Source of the DNA: Bradyrhizobium diazoefficiens
GTDB taxonomy: Bacteria; Pseudomonadota; Alphaproteobacteria; Rhizobiales; Xanthobacteraceae
Reading direction: 5' to 3'
DNA: 64,000 nt
NCBI RefSeq assembly: GCF_016612535.1
Contig: NZ_JAENXS010000001.1
Coordinates: forward strand, 992,001 to 1,056,000
Part shown: one piece after another, positions 18,482 through 29,027 of the stretch
Layout of the letters: every line of letters begins with the position of its first letter
Numbering within the stretch: the first letter of the stretch is position 1
The notes under the pieces: model-generated
Told to the model about the DNA's origin: nothing
The model's input: only the letters and a program-made list of their open reading frames with translations
Database searches by the model: none
Translations under genes and position numbers: made by a program

Positions 18482-18700
18482 ATCGTCCCCCACGCAACAA
18501 CCAGGGATCCCCACTGCAACCTTCGGGTGCCCTGGCGGGACCCGCATCCCTGATTTGCTGGGGTCTTATAATGCCTGCGCGGCTAAATTGGCTTCAAAAA
18601 ATATGATGAATCATTACGGAACCGGGGCCGCCATCACCCCGGTAACTTATTGTTAGCATTATATTTCCGGTTTGATCGGCGGAACGGGGCGGAACCAGCC

Positions 18701-18910
<210 letters not shown>

Positions 18911-18986
18911 CTAGATGACCTCGAAACCTTCCGATGCAAGACGCCGAATTCAAGACTTTCCGATACAAGACGGCCGGGGAACGTTC

Positions 18987-20129
18987 ATGAAGCACATCAC
19001 CTGTATCGACGATCTTCGCGCGCTGCATCAGCGCCGCGTGCCGAAGGCGTTCTTCGACTATTGCGACCGCGGCTCCTATGCCGAGGAAACGCTGCGCGCC
19101 AACCGCGAGGACATGCAGAACATCAAGTTCCGCCAGCGCATCCTTGTCGACGTCTCCAAGCGCGATACCTCGACTATGATCCTCGGCGAGCAATCGGCCA
19201 TGCCGCTGATACTGGCGCCGGTCGGCCTGCTCGGCATGCAGCATGGCGACGGCGAGATCCACGCCTGCCGCGCGGCGCAGGCCGCCGGCATCCCGTTCAC
19301 ACAGTCGACGATGTCGATCTGCTCGATCGAGGACATCGCCGCCAATGTCGAGAAGCCGTTCTGGTTCCAGCTCTACGTGATGAAGGACCGCGGCTTCATC
19401 AAGGAATTGATCCAGCGTGCGATGGCGGCGAAGTGCAGCGCGCTGGTGCTCACCGTCGACTTGCAGGTGATCGGACAGCGCCACGCCGACATCAAGAACG
19501 GCATGGCGGTGCCGCCGGAATGGTCGCTGTCGAAGCTGATCGACTTCGCGACCAAGCCGGCCTGGGTCGCCGGCGTGCTGCAAGGCAAGCGCCGCACCTT
19601 TGGCAACATCGCCGGTCACGTGAAGAATACCGAGGATCTCAATCGGCTCGCCGAATGGACCGCGTCGCAGTTCGACACGTCGCTGAACTGGAAGGATGTC
19701 GAGTGGGTCCGCAGCATTTGGCCGGGCAAGCTCATCATCAAGGGAATTTTGGACGTCGAAGACGCCGAGGAAGCGGCCAAGACCGGCGCGCAGGCCCTCG
19801 TCGTGTCCAACCATGGCGGCCGTCAGCTCGACGGCGCGCCGTCCTCGATCGAGGTGCTGCCCGAGATTGTCGATGCGGTCGGCGACAAGATGGAGATCAT
19901 GTTCGACGGCGGCATCCGCTCCGGCCAGGACGTGATGCGCGCGCTGGCGCTCGGCGCAAAGTCCTGCATGATCGGCCGCGCTTACGCCTATGGCCTGGGT
20001 GCCGGCGGCCAGGCCGGCGTCGCCAAGGCGATCGACATCATCCAGAAAGAGCTGCTCACGACCATGGGCCTGTGCGGCGTCAACAAGATCGACGAGATCG
20101 ACGATCACGTGATCGCGGTGGCGCCGTAG
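18987..20129 (+). CDS. lldD: FMN-dependent alpha-hydroxyacid dehydrogenase (L-lactate dehydrogenase type)
   Basis: A 380-residue FMN enzyme of the lactate dehydrogenase / glycolate oxidase family. FFDYCDRGSYAEET at the N terminus, PLILAPVGLLGMQHGDGE, WFQLYVMKDRG, and the active-site His-Arg motif VVSNHGGRQLDGAPS with MFDGGIRSGQD are intact. Length fits LldD, which oxidises L-lactate to pyruvate and passes electrons to the quinone pool. I begin at MKHITC (18987, GGGGA upstream) rather than 24 residues earlier. Related enzymes use glycolate or mandelate, so the substrate is inferred. Confidence 0.88.
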   Translation: MKHITCIDDLRALHQRRVPKAFFDYCDRGSYAEETLRANREDMQNIKFRQRILVDVSKRDTSTMILGEQSAMPLILAPVGLLGMQHGDGEIHACRAAQAAGIPFTQSTMSICSIEDIAANVEKPFWFQLYVMKDRGFIKELIQRAMAAKCSALVLTVDLQVIGQRHADIKNGMAVPPEWSLSKLIDFATKPAWVAGVLQGKRRTFGNIAGHVKNTEDLNRLAEWTASQFDTSLNWKDVEWVRSIWPGKLIIKGILDVEDAEEAAKTGAQALVVSNHGGRQLDGAPSSIEVLPEIVDAVGDKMEIMFDGGIRSGQDVMRALALGAKSCMIGRAYAYGLGAGGQAGVAKAIDIIQKELLTTMGLCGVNKIDEIDDHVIAVAP

Positions 20130-20133
20130 CGCC

Positions 20134-20241
20134 GTAGGGTGGGTTAGCTCCGCGGCTGCGCGACGCGCAGCCGCGGAGCGTAACCCACCAACTTCGATCC
20201 GCATTTGCGGTGGGTTACGGCTTTCGCCTAACCCACCCTAC
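20134..20241. repeat. GTAGGGTGGGTTAG palindromic repeat, copy 1
   Basis: GTAGGGTGGGTTAG at the left and CTAACCCACCCTAC at the right are perfect inverted arms. Between them are two more inverted pairs (CTCCGCGGCTGCG/CGCAGCCGCGGAG and GTAACCCACC/GGTGGGTTAC). Copies of this family occur at 51618-51649, 60163-60303 and, with GGATTAG in place of GGGTTAG, 62493-62580. It fills the gap after lldD. Confidence 0.85.
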
Positions 20242-20258
20242 AAGTTTGTCCGCGTCCC

Positions 20259-20885
20259 TCACATCGGCGGCGTCAGTCCGTCACGGCCGACGCTGACGCG
20301 GTTGGCTTCGAGCGATCCGTCCGAGAGCTGTTCGACGAAGGCGATGACCTTGGAGCCGGCCTTCAGATCGGACTTCTCGCCGGGCACATACGTGACGACA
20401 GGCGTATCGGCCGAGACGAACACCTTTTTCTCGCCGTCCTTGTACTTGACGAGCAGGGTATGCCCGTCGTTGCCGACGACGCTTTCCGCAACCGTGGCAT
20501 TGGTCATGCTGGAATTCGGCTTCAGATCCCAGGGGCGGGAGCCCTCGCCGGTACCGCGCATGCTTTCCGGGAAAACGTGCACCTCGACGGCATTTTGGCC
20601 GCCGTCCGGCCCGGGCACGGTCGTCGCGCCGATGAACGAACCCGTTTTGATGTCGGCGAGCGAAATCCTGGTGATCCCGGATACGCGCATATCCGATGCA
20701 ATGTGAAGCTTGACGTCTTCACCGCTGCGCGACTTGACCAGCATCGAGTCGCCCTCGACGCTCTCGACGGTGCCGCGCACGCGCGTTGGCACCGGCGCCC
20801 TTTGCGCGACTGCACAGAGGGTGGACGCAGCCACCATCGCGACGGCGATGAGCGGGCGCGTGAAATTTGCACGTTGGATCCTCAT
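20259..20885 (-). CDS. Exported OB-fold-like (DUF5666-type) protein
   Basis: A 208-residue exported protein with a signal peptide ending near TLCAVAQ (about residue 28). Two similar beta-rich modules follow: RVRGTVESVEGDSMLVKSRSGEDVKLHI and ESVVGNDGHTLLVKYKDGEKKVFVSA, each with a later IKTGSF/LKAGSKV step. This layout resembles tandem DUF5666 modules (predicted OB-like folds, role unknown). No cysteines or catalytic residues are seen. Its promoter region faces the aroE stop. Periplasmic location is inferred. Confidence 0.72.
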   Translation of the reverse strand: MRIQRANFTRPLIAVAMVAASTLCAVAQRAPVPTRVRGTVESVEGDSMLVKSRSGEDVKLHIASDMRVSGITRISLADIKTGSFIGATTVPGPDGGQNAVEVHVFPESMRGTGEGSRPWDLKPNSSMTNATVAESVVGNDGHTLLVKYKDGEKKVFVSADTPVVTYVPGEKSDLKAGSKVIAFVEQLSDGSLEANRVSVGRDGLTPPM

Positions 20886-20941
20886 GAATGTCTCCGATTG
20901 TCCCCACGGATAGTGAACGCCGGAGACCGCACACTATTCTC

Positions 20942-21775
20942 TCAAGTCTTTGTGAGATCGGCCTCGACCAGCGCGCGCAACTCCGCTGTCACCTGCGGCC
21001 TCTGGCCGAACCACAGCTCGAAGCCGCGCACCGCCTGGTGCAGGAGCATGCCGAGCCCGTCGGCGGTCTTCAGCCCGCGGGCCCTGGCGGCCGCGAGCAG
21101 CGGCGTCACCAGCGGGACATAGACGAGGTCGGCGACCACGGCCTGTTGCGGCAACCGCGCCATATCGACCTCGAGCGCGGGCTGGCCATGCATGCCGAGC
21201 GAGGTCGTGTTCACGAGAAGTTTTGCCCGCGGCAGGATTTCGTTGATCCCGTCCCAGGCAAGCGGATGCACGTTCGGCCCGAACTGCGCGGCCAGCGCCT
21301 CGGCCCGCGCAAGAGTGCGGTTGGCGAGATGGACGCGATTGAAGCCGCGTTCGAGCAGGCCGAACACCACCGCGCGCGACGAGCCGCCCGCCCCGAGCAC
21401 CAGCGCTTCGTCGACCTTGTCCCAGCCCGGCGCGCTGGCATCGAGATTGCCGAGAAAACCCTCGACATCGGTGTTGGTCGAACGCAGCTCGCCATCGGCG
21501 AACCACAGCGTGTTGGCGGCGCCCACGGCCTGCGCGCGTGCATCGGGCGTCGACAGCGCCAGCACGCCTTCCTTGTGCGGGATCGTGACATTGGCGCCCA
21601 CAAAACCGCGCAGCGACAGCCGCAGCACGAAATCGCGCAAGTCCTCGGGCGGGACGGCCTCGATGAGATAGCCGCCGTCGATGCCCAGCGTGCGCAGCCA
21701 ATAATGATGGATCAGCGGCGAGCGCGAATGCGCTGCCGGCCATCCGATCAAGCAGGCTGCGGGAGCCTTGGTCAC
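20942..21775 (-). CDS. aroE: Shikimate dehydrogenase
   Basis: A 277-residue NADP-dependent enzyme reducing 3-dehydroshikimate to shikimate. IGWPAAHSRSPLIHHYWL holds the substrate serines. NVTIPHKEGVL holds the catalytic Lys. GAANTLW, TDVEGF (Asp), the Rossmann loop LGAGGSSRAVVFGL with ANRTLARAEAL, and DGLGMLLHQAVRGFELWFG at the C terminus are all present. Length is normal. It is not next to coaE/dnaQ, the usual rhizobial arrangement, so it may be a second AroE-type paralogue (inference). Confidence 0.93.
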   Translation of the reverse strand: MTKAPAACLIGWPAAHSRSPLIHHYWLRTLGIDGGYLIEAVPPEDLRDFVLRLSLRGFVGANVTIPHKEGVLALSTPDARAQAVGAANTLWFADGELRSTNTDVEGFLGNLDASAPGWDKVDEALVLGAGGSSRAVVFGLLERGFNRVHLANRTLARAEALAAQFGPNVHPLAWDGINEILPRAKLLVNTTSLGMHGQPALEVDMARLPQQAVVADLVYVPLVTPLLAAARARGLKTADGLGMLLHQAVRGFELWFGQRPQVTAELRALVEADLTKT

Positions 21776-21942
21776 AGTCGTCCTCCCTCGGGTCGTGTCG
21801 GAGGCGATCCATTTCGCGTCCCGCGGGATCTGTCAAGCGTGCGAGCGACGCATCGCCGCGGCCACGATCGCGCTCAACACCAGCGCGCCGCCCATAGCAA
21901 CAGGTTCGGCGCCGACAATCCAGAATCCCTCCGCGGAAAGCT

Positions 21943-22030
21943 CCTGGATTGCTTCGCTTCGCTCGCAATGACGAGTGGAGAGGGTGCGGCCTTATTGCTC
22001 CTCTCCCCGCAAGGGCGAGGAAAGGAGAAA
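21943..22030. repeat. Compound intergenic repeat
   Basis: It contains TGGATTGCTTCGCTTCGCTCGCAATGAC, a frequent Rhizobiales repeat, followed by a CTCTCCCCGCAAGGGCGAGG hairpin of the CTCTCCCGC type. It fills most of the 284-base gap between the EF-G paralogue and aroE. No gene is seen there. Confidence 0.65.
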
Positions 22031-22059
22031 GCTGTGCACGCCTTACCGCGCGACGCCGA

Positions 22060-24108
22060 TCACGCTGCGTGCTGATGTGCGGCGATGATCTGGTCGGCGG
22101 CACGCCCCGTGACTTCGGCCATGTGGTCGAACTGACGGGTGAAGCTGCCCGCTCCTGCCGTGGCCGAACGCAGCTCGACGATCAGCTCGCCGATCTCGGC
22201 TTCCGGCATCATGGCGCGGACGCTGTCCCAGCCGCTCCAGCCGTCGCGGGTGTCGAAGCCGAGGATCTGGCCGCGCCGTGCCGACAGGATCGCATTGATC
22301 TTGGCGGTGGCGTCGGTCGGACAGACGATCTCGACCACGTGGATCGGCTCCAGCAGCACCGACTGGCATAGCGGCAGGCCTTCGTTGAGCCCGACCCGCG
22401 CCGCCGTGCGGAAGGCGAGGTCGGAGGAATCGACGCTGTGATAGGAGCCGTCGGTCAGCGTCACCTGCAAATCGGTGACGGGGAAACCGAGCGGGCCGCG
22501 CGTCAATCCGTCGACGACGCCTTCTTCCACCGCCCCGATGTAGTTGCGCGGCACCGCGCCACCGACCACCTTCTCGGTAAACTTGAAGCCCTCGCCGCGC
22601 GGCAGCGGCTTGATGTCGAGCACGACGTCGCCGAATTGGCCGTGACCGCCGGACTGCTTCTTGTGACGGCCGCGTTGGGTGACCTGCTTGCGGATGGTCT
22701 CCTGGTAGCCGATCGCGGGGGGATGCGAGGTGATCTTGACGCCGAAGCGGTCGCGCAGCCGCTCGCTGGCCACGCGCAGATGCATCTCGCCTTGTCCCCA
22801 CAGTATGGTGTCATGGGTCTGAGCGTTCTGCACGACGACGAGCGAGGGATCCTCTTCGTGCAGCCGCGCCAATGCCTGTCCGAGCTTGACGTCGTCCTTG
22901 CGGTCGGGGGCCGCAACCGAAATTGCGAGCACCGGCGGCGTCGGCTCGGTGGCGGCGAGTGCCGCGGGCGCGGTCTTGCCGCTCGACACGGTGTCGCCGG
23001 TCTTGATCGCATCGAGCTTGGCGAGCGCCACGGTGTCGCCTGCTTCCGCCGCGGCACGCTTGGTGTCGTAGGCGCCGTTGACGGCGAGGATGCCGGAGAT
23101 GCGGCCCGACCCGCCGGAGGAAGATTGCAGCGTGGCACCGTCGTCGAGATGGCCGGCGAGCAGCCGCGTCAGCGACAGTTTTCCGCCGTGCTGCGAATGC
23201 AGCGTCTTGAAGACGAAGCCGAGCGCATCCTTTGTGGAGGGCACGCCAAGACGTTTTGCGGTTTCCGCAACGCCCGGAGCCTCGTGGCGCAGCGCCTTCA
23301 TCAGACGCAGCACGCCGTTTTCACGCGCGGCGGCGCCGATGAGCACGGGGCAGATCAATCCTTCGCGCAATTCGCGTGCGAGATCGTCGAACACGGCATC
23401 GCGCGGCGGCGGGATGTCCTCGAGCAACTGCTCCATCAGCGCGTCGTCGTGATCGGCGAGCTTCTCCAGCATCGAGAAGCGGGCCTCCTTCTCGCGATCG
23501 AGATTGCCGCCATCGAGCGCAATCACCTCGGAGGCCTTGTGCTCGCGATAGACGAAGGCGCGCTCCAGCGCGAGATCGACGAAGCCTTCGATCAGCTCGT
23601 CCTTCCAGATCGGAATTTGGCGCAGCACCAGCGGCACGCGCGAGGCCGGCTGGAGCGTTGCGAGCGTTTCACGGATGCGCTTGTTGGCGCGATCGATCTT
23701 GTTGAGGAACAGGAAGCGCGGGATCTTCAGCTCTTCCAGCTCGCGCAGGATGATCTGAAGCTGCGGCAGCTTCTTCTCGTCGGCTTCGCAGACCACGATT
23801 GCGGCGTCGACCGCGGGCAACGCGGCGCGCATGTCGTGGGCGAACTCGACGGAACCGGGACAATCCAGGAAGGTGTAGCTGTCGCCCATGAAACTCGTGG
23901 TGGCAGCAGTCAGGCCAACGGTCATCTTGTGATGACGGGCCTCGGCACTGGCGTCGCCGACCGAAGTCCCGGCGTCGACGCTGCCGGCGCGCGGGATCGC
24001 GCCCGTTCGCGCCAGGATCGCTTCGAGAAGTGTGGTTTTACCGCTTTGGAAAGGGCCCACCAGCGCGATGCACCGTGGACCTCGGGGACTTCTGACGTCT
24101 TGTCCCAT
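22060..24108 (-). CDS. Elongation factor G paralogue
   Basis: A 682-residue EF-G-like GTPase. The G domain has P-loop GPFQSGKTTLLEA, G3 DCPGSVEF and G4 LNKIDR. The EF-G domains II-V follow (KTGDTVSSGKTAPAA, LVVVQNAQTHDTILWGQGEMHL, KSGGHGQFGDVVLDI, SVLLEPIHVVEIVCPTDATAKINAILSARRGQI). It differs from canonical FusA in the P-loop (FQSGKT, not HIDAGKT) and in a weakly conserved switch I, and it is not in a str operon, so it is a stand-alone paralogue. It may act in a specialised translation or recycling role (inference). ATG 24108 follows AAGGAGG. Confidence 0.9.
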   Translation of the reverse strand: MGQDVRSPRGPRCIALVGPFQSGKTTLLEAILARTGAIPRAGSVDAGTSVGDASAEARHHKMTVGLTAATTSFMGDSYTFLDCPGSVEFAHDMRAALPAVDAAIVVCEADEKKLPQLQIILRELEELKIPRFLFLNKIDRANKRIRETLATLQPASRVPLVLRQIPIWKDELIEGFVDLALERAFVYREHKASEVIALDGGNLDREKEARFSMLEKLADHDDALMEQLLEDIPPPRDAVFDDLARELREGLICPVLIGAAARENGVLRLMKALRHEAPGVAETAKRLGVPSTKDALGFVFKTLHSQHGGKLSLTRLLAGHLDDGATLQSSSGGSGRISGILAVNGAYDTKRAAAEAGDTVALAKLDAIKTGDTVSSGKTAPAALAATEPTPPVLAISVAAPDRKDDVKLGQALARLHEEDPSLVVVQNAQTHDTILWGQGEMHLRVASERLRDRFGVKITSHPPAIGYQETIRKQVTQRGRHKKQSGGHGQFGDVVLDIKPLPRGEGFKFTEKVVGGAVPRNYIGAVEEGVVDGLTRGPLGFPVTDLQVTLTDGSYHSVDSSDLAFRTAARVGLNEGLPLCQSVLLEPIHVVEIVCPTDATAKINAILSARRGQILGFDTRDGWSGWDSVRAMMPEAEIGELIVELRSATAGAGSFTRQFDHMAEVTGRAADQIIAAHQHAA

Positions 24109-24247
24109 TTCGCCGCCTCCTTGGTGTGGAGCTCGGCCCATGATTGGGTCGGCAAGCGCAGATGCTCTGCCCGTCCCCGAGATTTGGCAAGCGTCAAACG
24201 TCGCTGCGGTGCGTCGTCAGTTAGATCAAGTCTGAGGGCTGGTGTTC

Positions 24248-24380
24248 CACCTCTCCCCAGCGGGGAGAGGTCGGATTGCGCAGCAATCCGGGTGAGGGGC
24301 CGCAGCATTCAGTGAGACTGTAACCCCTCACCCGGATCGCATCTTTCGATGCGCTCCGACCTCTCCCTTCGGGAGAGGTG
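24248..24380. repeat. Large CTCTCCC/CCGGGTGAGGGG inverted repeat
   Basis: The left half (CACCTCTCCCC..GGGGAGAGGTCGGATTGCG..AATCCGGGTGAGGGG) is mirrored by the right half (CCCCTCACCCGGAT..CTCCGACCTCTCCC..GGGAGAGGTG). Two nested hairpins sit inside one 130-bp palindrome. It occupies the gap between the DUF992 gene and the EF-G paralogue. Confidence 0.8.
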
Positions 24381-24394
24381 AACGAACATCTCGG

Positions 24395-24874
24395 CTAACG
24401 GCCGGGACGGAGTTCCAGGCTCGCGAGTCCGGCCGCGACGTTGAGGCCGACCTGGCCCTGAACGCTGAGCGGCTGAAGCGCGATCGAATTGTTGGAGCCG
24501 CCGACCAGCACGTTGCCGCCGAGGCCGACGCCGACCGAGGCGCTGCCCTGCGCGCCGGCATAATTGCCGGAGAGATCGCCGGGCCCGAGCCGGTCGACCG
24601 GCGCGAACACGCCCCAGGCGAGCGTGGTCTCCTGGGTAATGCCGATGTCGAGGCCGACTTTACGGATCGTCGCGACGTAGCGATCCTCCGGCAAACCGTC
24701 GGCGCGCAACACGCAGCCGAGATTGGTCACCGATCCCACGATGAAGCCAACGCTGGCGCCGCCACGGCATTCGAGCACGCCGACCCGCACCATGCGCTGC
24801 TGCGCACCGCTGTTTGCAACGGAGGCAACCAGGCTCACGACGGTGAGTCCGGCGAGGAGGAGTGAGCGGCGCAT
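24395..24874 (-). CDS. DUF992 exported protein
   Basis: A 159-residue protein with a signal peptide (MRRSLLLAGLTVVSLVASVANSGA). The mature part starts VRVGVLECRGGASVGFIVGSVTNLGCVL and contains DIGITQETTLAWGVFAP and the glycine-rich SASVGVGLGGNVLVGGSNNSIALQP, the recognisable DUF992 pattern. The two cysteines (LEC, LGC) probably form a disulphide. Family members are periplasmic or surface proteins of unknown role in Rhizobiales. It sits alone between a repeat and the aminotransferase terminator. Confidence 0.85.
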   Translation of the reverse strand: MRRSLLLAGLTVVSLVASVANSGAQQRMVRVGVLECRGGASVGFIVGSVTNLGCVLRADGLPEDRYVATIRKVGLDIGITQETTLAWGVFAPVDRLGPGDLSGNYAGAQGSASVGVGLGGNVLVGGSNNSIALQPLSVQGQVGLNVAAGLASLELRPGR

Positions 24875-24988
24875 GAAATGTCTCCGGCGATGAATGTGAT
24901 GCGAGCATTGGAGGGCGCGGCAGGAAGCCGCACGATGGTCTATGCCACATTAGTCGTGGGCGTGCCAGATCGCGCGGACGTGAAAGAA

Positions 24989-25015
24989 AAAGGGCCCGCT
25001 CAGCGCGGGCCCTTT
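24989..25015 (-). terminator. Terminator of the aspartate aminotransferase gene
   Basis: An 11-bp perfect stem AAAGGGCCCGC / GCGGGCCCTTT; on the minus strand it is followed by TTTCTTTCACG. It starts 24 bases after the stop codon at 25039. Confidence 0.85.
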
Positions 25016-25038
25016 CATGTCGGATCGGTACTGCGAGC

Positions 25039-26796
<1,758 letters not shown>

Positions 26797-27447
26797 ATGT
26801 ACAAGCTCTATTCGATGCAACGCTCCGGCAACAGCTACAAGGTCCGCCTTGCGCTGGCGCTGTTGAACTTGCCTTACGAAGCGGTCGAGGTGGACATTCT
26901 GCGTGGCGAGAGCCGCACGCCGGACTTTCTGGCGAAGAACCCGTCCGGCCAGGTGCCGCTGCTCGAGGTCGGCGACAACCGCTATCTCGCCGAGTCCAAC
27001 GCCATCCTCTGGTACGTCGCCGTCGGCACGCCGCTCGCGCCGGAGAACCGCATCGATCGCGCCGACGCGCTGCAATGGATGTTCTTCGAGCAGCACGCGC
27101 TCGAGCCGAACATCGGCGCCGCCTATTTCTGGCTGTCGCTGGTCAAGGGCGGCCGCGACCTCCAGACCCACGCGCTGGAGGACTGGATGGAGCGCGGCTA
27201 TGGCGCGCTCCAGGTGATGGAGAACCACCTCAAGACCAACGCCTATTTCGCGGCCCGCCAGCTCACGGTCGCCGACATCGCGCTGTACGGCTACACCCAT
27301 GTCGCCGACCGCTGCGACTTCGACCTCTCGACCTTCCCGGCGGTCCGGGACTGGCTGAAGCGCGTCGAGGCGGCACCCGGGTTCGTGGCGATGGACTGGC
27401 GGCCGGCGGACGTCGACGACCCCGCCAGCATAGCTGCAACCGCCTGA
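26797..27447 (+). CDS. Glutathione S-transferase family protein
   Basis: A 216-residue GST. The N-terminal thioredoxin-like domain begins MYKLYSMQRSGNSYKVRLAL (Ser-rich catalytic loop), then NPSGQVPLLEVGDNRYLAESNAILWYVA (cis-Pro and Glu-Ser GSH-binding pair). The helical C-terminal domain has FAARQLTVADIALYGYTHVADRCDFDL with the conserved Asp. Complete. It is monocistronic and its substrate is not visible. It is one of four GST-fold genes in this window, none adjacent to a shared pathway. Confidence 0.9.
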   Translation: MYKLYSMQRSGNSYKVRLALALLNLPYEAVEVDILRGESRTPDFLAKNPSGQVPLLEVGDNRYLAESNAILWYVAVGTPLAPENRIDRADALQWMFFEQHALEPNIGAAYFWLSLVKGGRDLQTHALEDWMERGYGALQVMENHLKTNAYFAARQLTVADIALYGYTHVADRCDFDLSTFPAVRDWLKRVEAAPGFVAMDWRPADVDDPASIAATA

Positions 27448-27603
27448 AAACCCGGTGCGACGTTAAGAAATAGCGGGGATGGCGTTAACCTTTGCCGCAA
27501 TCCCGCCATTTTCGGCGCGGTAGTCGCCGCAATATTGCCAGTTGAAATTGTGAAGTTGTTCGATGTCGCGGGTGATTCGCTCGCACGTTGAAGGATTTAG
27601 ACT

Positions 27604-27780
27604 ATGATTCGGGCGTCCGGCACGGCAGGCTTTCAGGGCCAAACCGATACCGTTTCGTCTTCCCGGCTGACCAACGCGGTTGCGGCCTCACTCGCCGTCG
27701 CCGCACTCTCGCTGTGCCTGATCGTCACCCTGACAGTGCTGACGACCAAGGCAACCATGGCGATGGGCCTGGCGGTCTGA
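27604..27780 (+). CDS. Small single-pass membrane protein
   Basis: A 58-residue protein: a hydrophilic N terminus (MIRASGTAGFQGQTDTVSSS) followed by one strongly hydrophobic stretch (AVAASLAVAALSLCLIVTLTVL) and a short tail TTKATMAMGLAV. The coding stretch is bounded by a clear stop at 27778. There is no strong Shine-Dalgarno, which lowers confidence. It lies directly upstream of a second tiny membrane protein and a membrane PAS protein on the same strand. Function unknown. Confidence 0.5.
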   Translation: MIRASGTAGFQGQTDTVSSSRLTNAVAASLAVAALSLCLIVTLTVLTTKATMAMGLAV

Positions 27781-27853
27781 TCCCCGTTTCATCCTGGACC
27801 TGCCTTCAAGGTGCCGCGCGGCCCGCGCCGACCGGCATCGCGATGGGACATCG

Positions 27854-28012
27854 ATGAAATCGCCTGTGGTCATCGTTGCAATCGCCCTGACTGCGGCCAT
27901 CCTGGTCGCGGCGTCACTGCTGATTTTCGTCGGCACTCGCAAGGGCCCGGGCACATCGACGCTGAACACGCCCGCGCGGCAACAGCGCATCATGCACGCG
28001 CATTTGGTCTAA
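27854..28012 (+). CDS. Small membrane protein with N-terminal anchor
   Basis: A 52-residue protein starting MKSPVVIVAIALTAAILVAA, a near-ideal N-terminal membrane anchor running to about residue 26 (SLLIFVG), then a short basic, hydrophilic tail. It could be a signal anchor or a signal peptide with a tiny mature part. It lies between the 58-residue membrane protein and the PAS sensor, all on the plus strand with gaps of 73 and 129 bases. Function unknown. Confidence 0.5.
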   Translation: MKSPVVIVAIALTAAILVAASLLIFVGTRKGPGTSTLNTPARQQRIMHAHLV

Positions 28013-28141
28013 AATCATCCGAAAGCTTTGGGCGCGCACGCAAGCCCCTCTTAAGCGTACCGTACGAAATCGCATTGCGCTTGCGTAACCATCGGTCAGT
28101 CTGACGGACTTATCTGGTTCGGGGAGGAACGAGGCAGGCCC

Positions 28142-28954
28142 ATGCGGTTCGGATGGCGTGCCATCTTCGGTCCCGTGCTGACGGCAGCGACCACACTGCT
28201 GGCGATCCTGCTCGACCGTCATGCTCCCGCTCTCTCGCTTGCGCCGCTGTTCGTCGGGATCGTCGCGCTTTCCGGTTCGCTCGCGGGCGTCGCGTCGGCG
28301 CTTGGCAGCGCGGCCATCGCCGTGATCGGCGCGGCGCTGCTCGCGCTCAGTCACCCCGCCCTGCCGGGCCTTGCTACGGCCGATCTCGTGCGGCTCGGCC
28401 TGCTGGCGCTCACGACGGCCGGCACGGCCGCCGTCACCGGCCTGATGCGCGAGCGCCTGCTCGGCACCTTCGCCGCCGAGCGGCGCAACCACGCCACCGC
28501 GGCGCGGCTGTCGGCGGCGCTCGACCAGGTCGATATCGGCATCGTCCTGCTCGATGCCGAGACCCGCGCCGAATTCATCAACCGCGCGTTCCGCGACTAT
28601 TTCGCGCTGCCGAACGAGAAAGCCGACGAGAAGCCGCCCTTCATCGCGCTGATGTATCACGGCCGCGATACCGGCGCGTTCGAACTGCCCGAGGACGAGT
28701 TGGGCGTCTTCATCGCGCAGCGCATGGAGATGGTGCGGATCGGTGACGCCACGCCGATCAATATCAACTTGCGCAATGGCGAGGTCCTGCGTTTCGTCTG
28801 CACCGCGCTGCCCGACGGCGGCCGCATGCTGAGCACCACGCCGGTCACCGACCTCGTGCGCCACACCGATACGCCCTCGCGCGCCGACTATTATCGCTCG
28901 CTGCGCGATCCGACGGGGAGCAAGCTGATCCGCTATCTGCGCGTCGCCGAGTAA
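28142..28954 (+). CDS. Membrane-anchored PAS-domain protein without output domain
   Basis: A 270-residue protein with about four hydrophobic segments in residues 1-105 (for example LAPLFVGIVALSGSLAGVASAL), a DHp-free linker (FAAERRNHATAARLSAALDQ) and a single PAS domain (about 118-240: VDIGIVLLDAETRAEFINRAF, then LRNGEVLRFVCTALPDGGRML). The PAS is of the PAS_7 kind also found in front of histidine kinases, but the protein stops soon after it, with no HisKA, GGDEF or other effector. It may pair with a partner kinase or be a remnant (inference). Confidence 0.82.
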   Translation: MRFGWRAIFGPVLTAATTLLAILLDRHAPALSLAPLFVGIVALSGSLAGVASALGSAAIAVIGAALLALSHPALPGLATADLVRLGLLALTTAGTAAVTGLMRERLLGTFAAERRNHATAARLSAALDQVDIGIVLLDAETRAEFINRAFRDYFALPNEKADEKPPFIALMYHGRDTGAFELPEDELGVFIAQRMEMVRIGDATPININLRNGEVLRFVCTALPDGGRMLSTTPVTDLVRHTDTPSRADYYRSLRDPTGSKLIRYLRVAE

Positions 28955-29027
28955 CGCAACACCGCGATTGATCAACACGGCGCGCATCACGTATGAAGGG
29001 GCGCCTCATCGATCGTGGAATTTCCAG

